A DNA stretch of 64,000 bases, from the NCBI RefSeq assembly GCF_025244925.1, contig NZ_CP104275.1, positions 992,001 to 1,056,000 on the forward strand, read 5' to 3'. Within the stretch, counting starts at the first letter, position 1, and each line of letters begins with the position of its first letter. A program made the position numbers and the translations under genes. The DNA is from Arthrobacter zhaoxinii. GTDB taxonomy: Bacteria; Actinomycetota; Actinomycetes; Actinomycetales; Micrococcaceae. Below are positions 44,458-52,724 of the stretch, one piece after another. The notes under the pieces are model-generated. The model was not told the DNA's origin and searched no databases. It saw only the letters and a program-made list of their open reading frames with translations.

Positions 44458-45129
44458 CTACGGCACCAGGTTGATGCAGCCCACCGGCTGCCCGGCCGCC
44501 CCGCCCTGTCCTGCATCGAGGACGAGGAGGGACTCGGCGTCGTCGTCCGGCAGCGTCCACTGCACCGTGGTGCTCGCGGAGGCATTGCCGGCGGCATCCG
44601 TGGTGAAGTCCAGAACGAGCCCGCCCTGGCTGGTTTGGTACTCCTCCCCGGCGTCCGCCGGATCCGCGCCGCAGTCGTCCGTGTGCAGCCGGGCGCTGTA
44701 CGTCGTATTGGCTGCGAAGCTCTGCGCCTGCAGCCGGACCGTAGTGTCGGCGTCGGTCTCCTCGACGGTGACGATGGCGACGGATTCGTCCGGGATCAGT
44801 GCCGTGCTGTAGGAGGTCGCGACGGCGTCATCACAGTAGGGACCAAACGTCCCCTCAATGATGCCGCCCGGCGTCAGGGAAGCGGTGAACTTTCCGCACC
44901 GGTCGGGGTTGGCGGTGGTCCCCGGAATGCCGGCAGCCTGGCAGTTCTCTTCACCCGGGCCGTCGGGGGAAACGGTGGCGCAGGACGCGTCGCCGGAAGT
45001 GGAGGCAGTCCGCGAAGGACTAACGGGGGAGTCGTTGTAGCCGTCGCCTTCGGGGTTGCCGGCGCATCCGGCGAACGTGAGCGCAAGTACCGCGAATCCG
45101 GTCATCCAAAGGGGCGCGTTGCGTGCCAT
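44458..45129 (-). CDS. putative lipoprotein, unknown function
   Basis: 223-residue exported protein. The signal WMTGFAVLALTFAGC ends in a clear lipobox (FAGC, Cys about residue 22), then a Ser/Thr/Asp-rich linker and a beta-rich domain with several cysteines (ASCATVSP, EENCQAAG, DRCGKFT, PYCDDAV, DDCGADP, and VGCINLVP at the end), implying up to three disulfides. No family recognised. Divergent from the M28 peptidase gene. Confidence 0.72.
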   Translation of the reverse strand: MARNAPLWMTGFAVLALTFAGCAGNPEGDGYNDSPVSPSRTASTSGDASCATVSPDGPGEENCQAAGIPGTTANPDRCGKFTASLTPGGIIEGTFGPYCDDAVATSYSTALIPDESVAIVTVEETDADTTVRLQAQSFAANTTYSARLHTDDCGADPADAGEEYQTSQGGLVLDFTTDAAGNASASTTVQWTLPDDDAESLLVLDAGQGGAAGQPVGCINLVP

Positions 45130-45465
45130 GGGGCACTCCTTACCTCGACAGGGACGTGCGGTCCGGTTCTGCCCGTGCCTTTCCAGCGTGGCAGGGGGGC
45201 CGGTGAAAAACCAGATATCCGGTGCCGCTTCCAGCCGCCGGGCTGCACCTGGGCAAAAACCCCGAGACTATGCGCCCCAACGGCAAATCAACAGGGGGGA
45301 GGCTGATTCTGCCCGCCATCGGTACCGATCAGGGTCCGGGCGCCACCCTGCCCTTACTCCGGCCCGGTGCGTCGCGTACGTTCTGCGGCACGGTACCGCC
45401 GTCGGGCGACGGGACGCGGCACCGGACCATCACCGCAGTTACGGGGACTCACACCTAGGGGAACG
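45130..45465. other. 336-base divergent intergenic region
   Basis: Lies between the leftward lipoprotein gene and the rightward M28 peptidase gene. A 12-base palindrome ATCGGTACCGAT is at 45318-45329. AGGGGA precedes the peptidase ATG by about 5 bases. No other gene, RNA or convincing promoter was seen. Confidence 0.5.
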
Positions 45466-47130
45466 ATGAACAGGAACAGAACTTTGCGTACGACGGCGCT
45501 CGCAGCAGCGGTCTTCCTAGCCGCGGCAGGTCAGGCGCCGGCAGTGGCGACCGGCAACGATGCTGCGGGAGGACAAGAGGAGATCAGTGGCACGGCATCA
45601 GGGAACGGGTATCCCGGGAAGGGGCATCCAGGAAAGGGCCATCCCGGAAAGGGGCACGGGAAGCCCGATGCCAGCGAGATACTGCGGCAGAAGGTGACCC
45701 TCAAGAATGTGATGCGGCATCTGGACGGACTGCAGCGGGCGGCGGATGCCAACGGCGGAAACCGCGCGTCCGGAACTCCCGGCTACGAGGCATCCGGCCG
45801 CTACATTGAGAAGCAGCTGCGCCGTGCCGGGTACAAGCCGGTCCGTCAGCCCTTCTCCTATGATCAGTTTGAACTGGTGTCGGAGGCGCTGGAGCAGGTG
45901 TCGCCGGAGGCGCGGACATTAGTGGCGGGGACGGATTTCAGCACCATGTCCTACTCCGGTCCCGGGGACGTCACGGCGGCCGTGACGCCGGTGGACATCA
46001 ACCTCCTCGGGGACCGGGCAACGACCAGCGGCTGTGAACCGGAGGATTTCGCCGGCTTCCCCGCGGGCAACATTGCGCTGCTGCAGCGGGGCGAATGCAC
46101 ATTCGAGATCAAGGTAGACAACGCCGCCGCCGCTGGCGCCTCAGCTGCCGTCGTCTTTAACCAGGGCGACGATGTACCCGGTGACGACCGCACGGGTCTG
46201 GTGAACGGCGGGCTTGGCGCCGAGTTGGCGGCCATTCCCGCCGTGACCGCGACGTTTGCCCTGGGTGAGGAACTGGCTGGAACGCCCGGGGCCGTTCTGC
46301 ATCTTTCCGTGGAATCCGGGATACGCACCACCGAGTCCTTCAATATCCTGGCGGACACAAGGAGCGGTGACCCGAACCGCACCGTGGTGGTGGGTGCGCA
46401 CATGGATTCGGTGCCGGAGGGGCCCGGCATCAACGACAACGGCAGCGGCTTGGCGGCCACCCTGGAGACCGCAATCCAACTGGCCAAGACCAAGACAAAG
46501 GGCGGCCTGGAAAACCGGGTTCGGTTCGCGTTCTGGGGCGGGGAAGAGGACGGGCTGGTGGGCTCGGACTACTACGTCGAGCAACTGGGTGAAGCCGGGG
46601 TGGCCGGAACCCTGCTGAACCTGAACTTCGACATGGTGGGATCCCCGAACTTCGCCCGGTTCATTTACGACGGCGACGGCAGCATGCTCCCTCCAGGCGA
46701 AGAATCCTCCATACCTGCCGGATCCGATGTCATTGAGCAGGTCTTCGAGGAGTACTTCGCTTCCCAGGGCCTGACCACGGCACCCACCCCGTTCGACGGC
46801 CGGTCCGACTACGGCGGGTTCATCGCCGAGGGAATAGAGATCCCGGCGGGCGGGCTGTTCACGGGTGCCGAAGGCCTGAAGACGCCCGAGGAAGCCGCAC
46901 TGTTCGGCGGGACGGCGGGTGCTGCGTATGACGCCTGCTATCACGCCGAGTGTGATGACATCACCAACATCAACCGCAGGGTGCTGGACCAGATGTCCGA
47001 CGCCGTGGCCCACTCCGTGATCACCTTCGCCCGAATGGAGGAGGACCTGCGCGGGGGCGGCGAAACACAGTCCCGCCAGCTGAACGCCCCGGCTGACAAC
47101 ACCTACCGTGGCCATCAGCTGCTGAAGTAG
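45466..47130 (+). CDS. secreted M28 family zinc aminopeptidase with PA domain
   Basis: 554-residue extracellular peptidase. Signal peptide to about residue 27, then a short Gly/Lys/His/Pro repeat (three copies of PGKGH, about residues 46-64), a PA insert domain (about 150-270) and the M28 catalytic core: AHMDSV (zinc His, Asp; about residue 312), INDNGSG (bridging Asp), GGEEDGL (catalytic and zinc Glu), NFDMVGS (Asp) and YHAECDD (zinc His). All five metal ligands are visible. ATG at 45466 gives the signal peptide; longer starts upstream are Arg-rich and rejected. It would release amino acids from secreted or environmental peptides. Confidence 0.9.
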   Translation: MNRNRTLRTTALAAAVFLAAAGQAPAVATGNDAAGGQEEISGTASGNGYPGKGHPGKGHPGKGHGKPDASEILRQKVTLKNVMRHLDGLQRAADANGGNRASGTPGYEASGRYIEKQLRRAGYKPVRQPFSYDQFELVSEALEQVSPEARTLVAGTDFSTMSYSGPGDVTAAVTPVDINLLGDRATTSGCEPEDFAGFPAGNIALLQRGECTFEIKVDNAAAAGASAAVVFNQGDDVPGDDRTGLVNGGLGAELAAIPAVTATFALGEELAGTPGAVLHLSVESGIRTTESFNILADTRSGDPNRTVVVGAHMDSVPEGPGINDNGSGLAATLETAIQLAKTKTKGGLENRVRFAFWGGEEDGLVGSDYYVEQLGEAGVAGTLLNLNFDMVGSPNFARFIYDGDGSMLPPGEESSIPAGSDVIEQVFEEYFASQGLTTAPTPFDGRSDYGGFIAEGIEIPAGGLFTGAEGLKTPEEAALFGGTAGAAYDACYHAECDDITNINRRVLDQMSDAVAHSVITFARMEEDLRGGGETQSRQLNAPADNTYRGHQLLK

Positions 47131-47175
47131 GCGCGGAGCAGGACCGCCGCGTACCACCTGTAAATGCCCGGCGCG

Positions 47176-47210
47176 AAGCGGGAGGCCCCTCAACGGCCTC
47201 CCGCTTTTGC
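47176..47210 (+). terminator. intrinsic terminator after the M28 peptidase
   Basis: AAGCGGGAGGCC (47176-47187) pairs with GGCCTCCCGCTT (47195-47206), 12 bp with a seven-base loop, followed by TTTGC. It starts 46 bases beyond the peptidase stop. Confidence 0.88.
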
Positions 47211-47337
47211 GTGCTTTCCGCTCTCAGCGGGAGCAGCAGATCACTGGCCCCGCAGCAGGTAATGTGGAAGAAAACCCCGGGGTTCCGTTTGTGGACTTCG
47301 GGTATTTGCGTTGCCGTCATGAAGGAGAAAACACCCC

Positions 47338-50300
47338 ATGAGCCTGAACGGACTGCGTGCCGCCCTCGCTGAGGACCCCTCGTACGCAAGGGTGCGGACC
47401 CTTTCCTCCCGGCCCGTAGCAGGCCGCAGCGAAGACCTGCAGATCGGTGCACCGCAGGGCATGCGCGCCGCCCTGCTCGCGGAAGTCGTGGACGGGCTGG
47501 CGGCGGCCGGGACCGGTGACGGGATCCCGCCGGTGGTGCTGGCGGTGACGGCAACCGGACGCGAGGCCGAGGATCTGGCCGCCGCCCTGCGCAGCTACCT
47601 GCCGCTGGCCGGCATCGAGGAGTTCCCCAGCTGGGAGACGCTGCCGCACGAGCGGCTGTCCCCGCGCTCGGATACCGTGGGCAGGCGCCTGTCGGTGCTC
47701 CGCCGGCTGGCGCATCCGGAGACCGCTCCGGTGCAGATTGTGGTTGCCCCCGTGCGGGCCGTGCTCCAGCCGCTGGTTGCGGGACTGGGCGAACTGAAAC
47801 CGGTCGCCCTGAAGGTCGGCCAGGAGCAGCCCTTCGACTCCGTGGTGTCCGCGCTGGCCGATGCCGCCTATGCGCGGGTGGACATGGTCTCCCACCGTGG
47901 CGAATTCGCCGTGCGTGGCGGCATCCTGGACGTTTTCCCGCCCACCGAGGATCACCCCATCCGCATCGACTTCTTCGGCGATGAGGTGGATTCCATGCGC
48001 TGGTTCGCGGTCGCCGACCAGCGGACACTCACAGGGGAGCACATCACCCACCCCTCCGAGCTCTACGCCCCTCCGTGCCGGGAAATCCTGATCACGCCGT
48101 CGGTCATGAGCCGCGCGGCGAAACTTCAGGGCCAGATGCCGGCCGCGTCCGACATGCTGGAGAAAATCGCCGGCGGGATCGCCGTGGAAGGCATGGAGTC
48201 CCTTGCCCCGGTCCTGGTGGACTCCATGGTTCCGCTGATGGGTGAGCTGCCCCGCGGGTCCATTGCCGTGGTGATCGAGCCCGAAAAGGTCCGTGCCCGC
48301 GCGCACGACCTGGCTGCCACCAACGAGGAATTCCTCGCGGCTGCATGGGCCACAGCGTCCGACGGCGGTGCCGCACCTCTGGATCTTTCCGCCGGGCTGG
48401 CTTCGGACCTGGACGCCGCAAGCTTCCGTTCCCTGGCAGACACGCGCACTGCAGCGCAGGCCAATGACGTGGGCTGGTGGTCCATCACCTCCTTCAACCC
48501 CGACGACGAAACCGTCCTAGACATCGACACCCTGACCATTAATGCCCGCGAACCGCGCGGCTACCGGGGCGACGTCGCGGAAATGATGGACTTCATCGGC
48601 GGCCGTGTCCGTGACGCCTGGCGCGTAGTGGTGGTGACAGAGGGTCCGGGCCCAGCCGCCCGCCTGGCCGAACTCTTCAAGGAAAACGACATCCCCGCCG
48701 CCCTGGTGGATTCCGTGGACGAAGAGCCGCGCCCCGGCGTCATCTCCATCACCACGGCCAGCGCCGGCCGCGGATACGTCTTCGACACCCTCAAGACCGG
48801 GCTGCTTACCGAAGCGGACCTGCTAGGCCGAGCCAGCGCCTACTCCACCCGCGACATGCGCAGGATGCCCTCGAAGCGGCGCAACGCCGTCGACCCGCTG
48901 CAGCTGCAGGAGGGCGACTTCGTGGTGCACGAGCAGCACGGGGTGGGCAAGTTCATCGAACTGATCCAACGGGCCACCGGAGCCGGCACCAACAAGACCG
49001 TGCGCGAGTACATGGTGCTCGAATACGCGTCCTCCAAACGGGGTGCACCCGGGGACCGGCTCTTCATTCCCACCGACCAGCTGGACCAGATCACCCGCTA
49101 CGTGGGCGGCGAGACCCCCGTCCTGTCCAAGATGGGCGGCTCCGACTGGGCCAAGACCAAGAGCCGGGCGCGCAAGGCCGTCAAGGAGATCGCAGGAGAG
49201 CTGATCCGGCTCTACTCCGCACGGATGGCCTCCAGGGGCCACGCCTTCGGCCCGGACACCCCGTGGCAGCGCGAACTCGAGGAAGCGTTCCCCTACATCG
49301 AAACCCCGGACCAGCTGACCACCATCAACGAGGTCAAGGCGGACATGGAGCGCGAAGTTCCCATGGACCGGCTGGTCTCCGGCGACGTGGGCTACGGCAA
49401 GACCGAGATCGCGGTCCGGGCAGCCTTCAAGGCCGTGCAGGACGGCAAGCAGGTCGCCGTGCTGGTGCCCACCACCCTGCTGGCCCAGCAGCATATGGAG
49501 ACCTTCGCCGAGCGGTTCTCCGGCTTCCCGGTCCGGGTGGACTCCCTGTCCCGGTTCCAGACCTCCAAGCAGGCCAAGGAGACCATGGAAGGCGTCAGGA
49601 CCGGCGCCGTGGACGTAGTCATCGGTACCCACCGCATCCTGTCACAGGAAGTCCAGTTCAAGGATCTTGGCCTGGTGATCGTGGACGAGGAGCAGCGCTT
49701 CGGCGTCGAACACAAGGAAGCGCTGAAGAAGATGCGCACCAACGTGGACGTGCTGGCCATGAGCGCAACGCCGATTCCGCGCACCCTGGAAATGTCCCTG
49801 ACCGGCATCCGCGAGACCTCCACGCTGGCCACCCCGCCGGAGGAACGGCACCCGGTGCTCACCTATGTGGGCCCGTACACGGACAAGCAGGCCTCCGCCG
49901 CCATCCGCCGCGAGCTGATGCGGGAGGGCCAGGTGTTCTTTGTCCACAACCGGGTCTCCTCGATTGACCGGACCGCCGCGCACCTGCGGGAGCTGGTCCC
50001 GGAGGCACGTATCGCCGTCGCCCACGGCCAGATGAGCGAGTCCAAGCTTGAGCAGATCATTGTGGACTTCTGGGAAAAGCGCTTCGACGTACTGGTCTGC
50101 ACCACGATCATTGAAACCGGCCTGGACATCTCCAACGCCAACACCCTGATCGTGGACCGGGCGGACCACTTCGGCCTCTCCCAGCTCCACCAGCTGCGCG
50201 GCCGGGTGGGCCGCGGCCGGGAGCGGGCCTACGCCTACTTCCTGTACCCGTCGGAAAAGCCGCTGGGCGAGGTCGCCCTGGAGCGGCTGAAGGCCGTGGC

Positions 50301-50937
50301 CACGCACAACGAACTGGGTGCCGGAATGCAGCTGGCCATGAAGGACCTCGAGATCCGCGGCGCCGGCAACCTGCTGGGCGGGGAGCAGTCAGGCCACATT
50401 GCCGGCGTCGGCTTCGACCTGTACATCCGGCTGGTAGGCGAAGCCGTGGCCGACTACCGCGGCGAGGCCGAGGAAAAAGCAGCGGAGATGAAGATCGAGC
50501 TGCCGGTCAACGCGCATCTGCCGCACGAATACGTGCCGGGGGAGAGGCTGCGGCTGGAGGCCTACCGCAAGCTGGCCTCCGCGCTGACCAACGAGGCGAT
50601 CGACGAAGTCCTGGCCGAACTGGTGGACCGCTACGGCGAGCCGCCGCAGGAAGTAAAGAACCTGATCGACGTGGCCCGCTTCCGGGTGGATGCACGCGCC
50701 GCCGGGCTGACCGACATCGCACTGCAGGGCAACTTCATCAAGTTCGCGCCGGCGGACCTGCCCGAATCGCGCACCATGCGGCTGCAGCGGATGTACCCGG
50801 GTGCGCTGGTGAAGCCGGCCTTGAACGCCGTGCTGGTGCCCAAGCCGAAAACCGCTCGAATCGGCGGGCGGGATTTGGTGGACGCCGAAATCCTCGCCTG
50901 GGCCAAGCAGGTGCTCGACGCCGTGTTCAAGGAGTAG
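47338..50937 (+). CDS. mfd: transcription-repair coupling factor Mfd
   Basis: 1199-residue ATP-dependent translocase that removes RNA polymerase stalled at DNA lesions and recruits UvrA. N-terminal UvrB-like module (RGGILDVFPPTEDHPIRIDFFGDEVDSMRWF in outline), RNA-polymerase-interacting domain near 522 (GDFVVHEQHGVGKF), superfamily 2 helicase with Walker A GDVGYGKTE (about 681), DEEQ box VDEEQRFGVEHKE (about 782), SATPIPRTLEM and the TRG motif RGRVGRGRERAYAYF, then the C-terminal regulatory domain (KPKTARIGGRDLVDAEIL). AAGGAG lies 10 bases before the ATG. Full family length. Confidence 0.98.
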   Translation: MSLNGLRAALAEDPSYARVRTLSSRPVAGRSEDLQIGAPQGMRAALLAEVVDGLAAAGTGDGIPPVVLAVTATGREAEDLAAALRSYLPLAGIEEFPSWETLPHERLSPRSDTVGRRLSVLRRLAHPETAPVQIVVAPVRAVLQPLVAGLGELKPVALKVGQEQPFDSVVSALADAAYARVDMVSHRGEFAVRGGILDVFPPTEDHPIRIDFFGDEVDSMRWFAVADQRTLTGEHITHPSELYAPPCREILITPSVMSRAAKLQGQMPAASDMLEKIAGGIAVEGMESLAPVLVDSMVPLMGELPRGSIAVVIEPEKVRARAHDLAATNEEFLAAAWATASDGGAAPLDLSAGLASDLDAASFRSLADTRTAAQANDVGWWSITSFNPDDETVLDIDTLTINAREPRGYRGDVAEMMDFIGGRVRDAWRVVVVTEGPGPAARLAELFKENDIPAALVDSVDEEPRPGVISITTASAGRGYVFDTLKTGLLTEADLLGRASAYSTRDMRRMPSKRRNAVDPLQLQEGDFVVHEQHGVGKFIELIQRATGAGTNKTVREYMVLEYASSKRGAPGDRLFIPTDQLDQITRYVGGETPVLSKMGGSDWAKTKSRARKAVKEIAGELIRLYSARMASRGHAFGPDTPWQRELEEAFPYIETPDQLTTINEVKADMEREVPMDRLVSGDVGYGKTEIAVRAAFKAVQDGKQVAVLVPTTLLAQQHMETFAERFSGFPVRVDSLSRFQTSKQAKETMEGVRTGAVDVVIGTHRILSQEVQFKDLGLVIVDEEQRFGVEHKEALKKMRTNVDVLAMSATPIPRTLEMSLTGIRETSTLATPPEERHPVLTYVGPYTDKQASAAIRRELMREGQVFFVHNRVSSIDRTAAHLRELVPEARIAVAHGQMSESKLEQIIVDFWEKRFDVLVCTTIIETGLDISNANTLIVDRADHFGLSQLHQLRGRVGRGRERAYAYFLYPSEKPLGEVALERLKAVATHNELGAGMQLAMKDLEIRGAGNLLGGEQSGHIAGVGFDLYIRLVGEAVADYRGEAEEKAAEMKIELPVNAHLPHEYVPGERLRLEAYRKLASALTNEAIDEVLAELVDRYGEPPQEVKNLIDVARFRVDARAAGLTDIALQGNFIKFAPADLPESRTMRLQRMYPGALVKPALNAVLVPKPKTARIGGRDLVDAEILAWAKQVLDAVFKE

Positions 50938-50939
50938 GG

Positions 50940-51077
50940 CTAGCCCGTCACCGCGATAAGGAAGACAGCGGCGGCGGCCACTACGCAGGAGGCGAGTACC
51001 GAGTACCCGATGAGGACAATGCGCTGCTGCCGGGCGCGGTCCCGGCGCCACTGCCTGCGGGTCATGGTCGTAGTCAT
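50940..51077 (-). CDS. small single-helix membrane protein
   Basis: 45-residue candidate: a basic N-terminus (RRQWRRDRARQQRI) followed by one membrane helix (VLIGYSVLASCVVAAAAVFLIAV). The ATG at 51077 is preferred over a start 16 codons earlier that adds a Pro-rich stretch. The ribosome site is weak, but the membrane segment flanked by arginines is typical of genuine small actinobacterial proteins. Its stop is two bases from the mfd stop. Confidence 0.5.
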   Translation of the reverse strand: MTTTMTRRQWRRDRARQQRIVLIGYSVLASCVVAAAAVFLIAVTG

Positions 51078-51154
51078 ACCCGTAAATCTAGGGACGACGG
51101 GCCCCTGCGGCCTAGAGTAGGACACACCTGCCTGCCCGCGGCGACTACTCAGTT

Positions 51155-51200
51155 AAACAGCGATGCACCCCGGCGTGAAGGCCGGGGTGCATCGCTGTTT
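51155..51200. terminator. long bidirectional hairpin terminator
   Basis: A perfect 20-bp stem: AAACAGCGATGCACCCCGGC (51155-51174) pairs with its complement (51181-51200) around loop GTGAAG, with AAA and TTTT borders. It ends the leftward gene that starts at 51464 and can also stop rightward read-through from mfd. Confidence 0.92.
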
Positions 51201-51212
51201 TAGGTAAGGGGT

Positions 51213-51464
51213 TTACTCGTTGTGCGAGTATCCCTTGGCCAGTTCCGTGGTGGTGTCGGAACGGCCGATGCTGAACGCTACGAGGTACATGCCGGTGGCG
51301 GCGACCAGCAGGATGGCCATCGGCCAGACGTTGTCCAGCGTCAGCCAGTTCACCGCGTAAATGGCGCCGAGGAAAATGGCGAACATCACGGCAAAGATGA
51401 GGATGTTGCTGACCAGGTGGCCCTCGCCTGAGTGTGAAGGCTGCTTTGACCGTGTTCCAACCAT
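51213..51464 (-). CDS. small two-helix membrane protein, unknown function
   Basis: 83-residue protein with two membrane helices (NILIFAVMFAIFLGAIYAVNWL and WPMAILLVAATGMYLVAFSIG) and polar ends. Resembles small hypothetical proteins common in Arthrobacter-type genomes; no named domain recognised. Preceded closely by deoC on the same strand (39-base gap) and followed by a strong terminator. Confidence 0.7.
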   Translation of the reverse strand: MVGTRSKQPSHSGEGHLVSNILIFAVMFAIFLGAIYAVNWLTLDNVWPMAILLVAATGMYLVAFSIGRSDTTTELAKGYSHNE

Positions 51465-51503
51465 GAAGTTCTCCGTTTCAAAAAGTGTCAGTAGCTATGC
51501 CGG

Positions 51504-52178
51504 TCAGTAGTCCGACGTGGCTTTGCTTCCATTAACAATAGCGATTCCGGAGCTCGCTCCGATACGCGTGGCCCCGGCGTCGATCATTGCCTGCGCATCT
51601 TCGAGCGAACGGACACCGCCGGAAGCCTTGACTCCCAGGTCCGGGCCGACGGTGCGGCGCATCAGCGCGACGTCTTCGGCCGTGGCTCCGCCGCCGTTGA
51701 AACCGGTGGAGGTCTTGACGAAGTCGGCGCCGGCCTCGACGGAGGCTTCGCAGGCCAGGACTTTCTGCTCATCGTTGAGCAGGGAGGTTTCAATGATGAC
51801 CTTCAGGATCCCGCCGGCAGCGTGTACGGCGTCCGCTACGGCGGCGATGTCGCGGACCAGGGCTGCGCGGTCTCCGCGCCGGGCTGCGGCGATGTCGATG
51901 ACCATGTCGATCTCATCAGCGCCGTCCTGAAGTGCACCCTGGGCTTCGAAGACCTTCACCTCGGTGGTGGTGGCTCCCAGCGGGAAGCCGATGACCGAGC
52001 AGGTGAGGACTCCGCTGCCCTTCAGTGCGTTGCGGACCGTACCGACCCAGAGCGGGTTTACACAGACGGATTTGAACTGGTACTCAGCGGCTTCGGAGCA
52101 GACCCGGAGGATGTCGTCGCGGCTGGCCTCGGGTTTGAGGAGCGTGTGATCAATGTACGAGGCAATGGGTGTAGACAT
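51504..52178 (-). CDS. deoC: deoxyribose-phosphate aldolase
   Basis: 224-residue class I aldolase that splits 2-deoxyribose-5-phosphate into glyceraldehyde-3-phosphate and acetaldehyde. Motifs: [13 protein letters not shown] at the N-terminus, [17 protein letters not shown], the Schiff-base Lys in [14 protein letters not shown] (about residue 156) and [13 protein letters not shown] with the second active-site Lys. ATG at 52178 gives the normal start; an upstream in-frame start adds 26 unrelated residues. Works with the purine nucleoside phosphorylase at 58.4 kb in nucleoside salvage. Confidence 0.95.
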   Translation of the reverse strand: MSTPIASYIDHTLLKPEASRDDILRVCSEAAEYQFKSVCVNPLWVGTVRNALKGSGVLTCSVIGFPLGATTTEVKVFEAQGALQDGADEIDMVIDIAAARRGDRAALVRDIAAVADAVHAAGGILKVIIETSLLNDEQKVLACEASVEAGADFVKTSTGFNGGGATAEDVALMRRTVGPDLGVKASGGVRSLEDAQAMIDAGATRIGASSGIAIVNGSKATSDY

Positions 52179-52285
52179 GGGATCTATCTTGCCATAGGGG
52201 AGTGTCAGCGCGTGGCTGAGATCACGCTTGCCCTGGTGGGCGCGGGGGCGCTCCATCGGCCCCCAACGGTCGTCAGAAGGCTTAG

Positions 52286-52321
52286 GCCCGGATGCCCCGC
52301 GCGATAGCGGCGCATCCGGGC
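52286..52321 (-). terminator. hairpin downstream of the peptide gene
   Basis: GCCCGGATGC (52286-52295) pairs with GCATCCGGGC (52312-52321), 10 bp with a 16-base GC-rich loop, starting 17 bases after the stop of the small peptide gene. No T run; could still end or stabilise its short transcript. Confidence 0.5.
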
Positions 52322-52337
52322 TCTTGCGACGGAGTCT

Positions 52338-52499
52338 TTAGTCGCTCTTAGGCCACATTCCGAAAACGGAAGCACCGGCAATTTGCTTGACTACTTTGTC
52401 CGAGGTGGCCGGGGAAAGGGATGCCGCTGACGCGGGTGCAGCCACACCCACACCTGTTATAACTGCGGCCAGCAGCACTGCTGCACCAAGCTTTTTCAT
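52338..52499 (-). CDS. 53-residue secreted peptide precursor (candidate signal peptide gene)
   Basis: Short gene, easily missed. Reading leftward, AGGAG stands 6 bases before ATG. The product starts MKKLGAAVLLAAVITGVGVA and ends APASA-A, a textbook Sec signal with an Ala-x-Ala cut at about residue 25; the remaining 28 residues are mildly amphipathic and end GASVFGMWPKSD. No Cys. It has its own strong -10 (TATACT, leftward) overlapped by palindromes. The divergent neighbour is a TPR-like protein. This layout resembles peptide pheromone/receptor pairs (Rap-Phr, RRNPP), but the peptide could also be a small secreted protein of other use. Confidence 0.72.
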   Translation of the reverse strand: MKKLGAAVLLAAVITGVGVAAPASAASLSPATSDKVVKQIAGASVFGMWPKSD

Positions 52500-52521
52500 G
52501 TTGTGCTCCTAGGAAGATATA

Positions 52522-52543
52522 TGTGCTGAACAATTCAGACACA
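52522..52543. promoter_or_regulatory. imperfect inverted repeat at the peptide gene transcription start
   Basis: Arms TGTG-CTGAA and TTCAG-A-CACA around CAA. Located where the leftward transcript should begin (about 52540), so it could be an operator or a hairpin in the 5' leader. Confidence 0.45.
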
Positions 52544-52546
52544 AGG

Positions 52547-52559
52547 AGTATAGCTATAC
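52547..52559 (-). promoter_or_regulatory. -10 element and 12-base palindrome of the peptide promoter
   Basis: The perfect palindrome GTATAGCTATAC (52548-52559) overlaps the leftward -10 hexamer TATACT (52547-52552). The AT content is striking in this genome. A protein bound here would block or control the peptide gene. No convincing -35 is seen, which would fit an activated promoter. Confidence 0.5.
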
Positions 52560-52724
52560 ATATTCCGCGTGAAACGCCGATTGTTGTTCTATTAGGAAAT
52601 CCTGACCAGGGCCGGCGAGGATGCGGTACGCCCGCTGACTGTAACCTTTGCGGCGCCAGCAAGATAGAGTCACGATAAGGTTCCATTAACATGCGGACGA
52701 ATACTGTGAGAAGGTGTCGAGGTT

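Noticed and set aside
45611..45662. Short tandem repeat (about 18 bases) near the start of the M28 peptidase
   Set aside because: It only encodes the PGKGH repeats of the protein linker; too short and too imperfect for a CRISPR or mobile repeat.
52500..52724. Possible N-terminal helix-turn-helix extension of the TPR-like protein
   Set aside because: The upstream frame shows no HTH-like sequence and the gap is AT-rich promoter DNA, so the protein appears to lack a DNA-binding domain.
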